Made by a program: the position numbers and the translations under genes. From Bacteroidota bacterium (GTDB taxonomy: Bacteria; Bacteroidota; Kryptoniia; Kryptoniales; JAKASW01): DNA of 5,806 nucleotides. The notes under the pieces are model-generated. The model made no database searches. It saw only the letters and a list, made by a program, of their open reading frames with translations, and was not told the origin of the DNA. Of this stretch, positions 5,763 to 5,806 are shown in pieces. Location: contig JAJYGB010000147.1 in assembly GCA_021785235.1 (NCBI GenBank), positions 1 to 5,806 on the forward strand. Direction: 5' to 3'. Each line of letters starts with the position of its first letter. Position 1 is the stretch's first letter.

Positions 5763-5806
5763 AGGCCCGTTTGAAGCTCACACCGCGAAGACCTGACAGA
5801 GAGTTA
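5763..5806. other. Downstream flank of nadA, no feature seen
   Basis: These 44 bases after the TGA show no hairpin with a T-run and no start codon with a ribosome binding site. The lack of a terminator leaves open that the transcript continues into a further gene beyond the window. Confidence 0.5.

Overview
The window looks like chromosomal DNA from a member of the FCB superphylum, close to Ignavibacteria, Chlorobi or Kryptonia-like lineages rather than classical Bacteroidia. The main clue is the C-terminus of the minus-strand gene, which carries a type IX secretion (T9SS) type A sorting domain with the 'QNYPNPFNPSTTI' signature typical of those groups. A Tyr/Asn/Ser-rich outer-membrane protein and moderate GC fit this. 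The lineage is an inference from motifs; no marker gene is present.

Layout. (1) 1-233 is a promoter and a roughly 150-nt leader with competing base-pairing options. (2) 234-1619 (+) encodes an exported, probably outer-membrane beta-barrel protein of unknown function, with a helical insert in its middle. (3) 1620-1783 separates two convergent genes and holds a strong intrinsic terminator for the minus-strand gene. (4) 1784-3622 (-) encodes a secreted protein with a signal peptide, four CHRD domains in an A-B-A-B order and a T9SS sorting domain. (5) 3623-3904 is a divergent intergenic region with a long inverted repeat. (6) 3905-4741 (+) is nadC and 4755-5762 (+) is nadA, 13 nt apart and evidently an operon. 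The last 44 bases hold no recognisable gene.

Functionally there are two unrelated parts. nadA and nadC make two successive enzymes of de novo NAD synthesis: iminoaspartate plus dihydroxyacetone phosphate to quinolinate, then quinolinate to nicotinate mononucleotide. The iminoaspartate-forming enzyme (nadB or an aspartate dehydrogenase) is not in the window. The two other genes encode cell-envelope or secreted proteins; they converge and so are not co-transcribed. Nothing indicates a mobile element, CRISPR array, tRNA or rRNA. The least explained items are the outer-membrane protein with its structured leader, and the multi-CHRD secreted protein, whose repeats each keep an HxH...H...E pattern.
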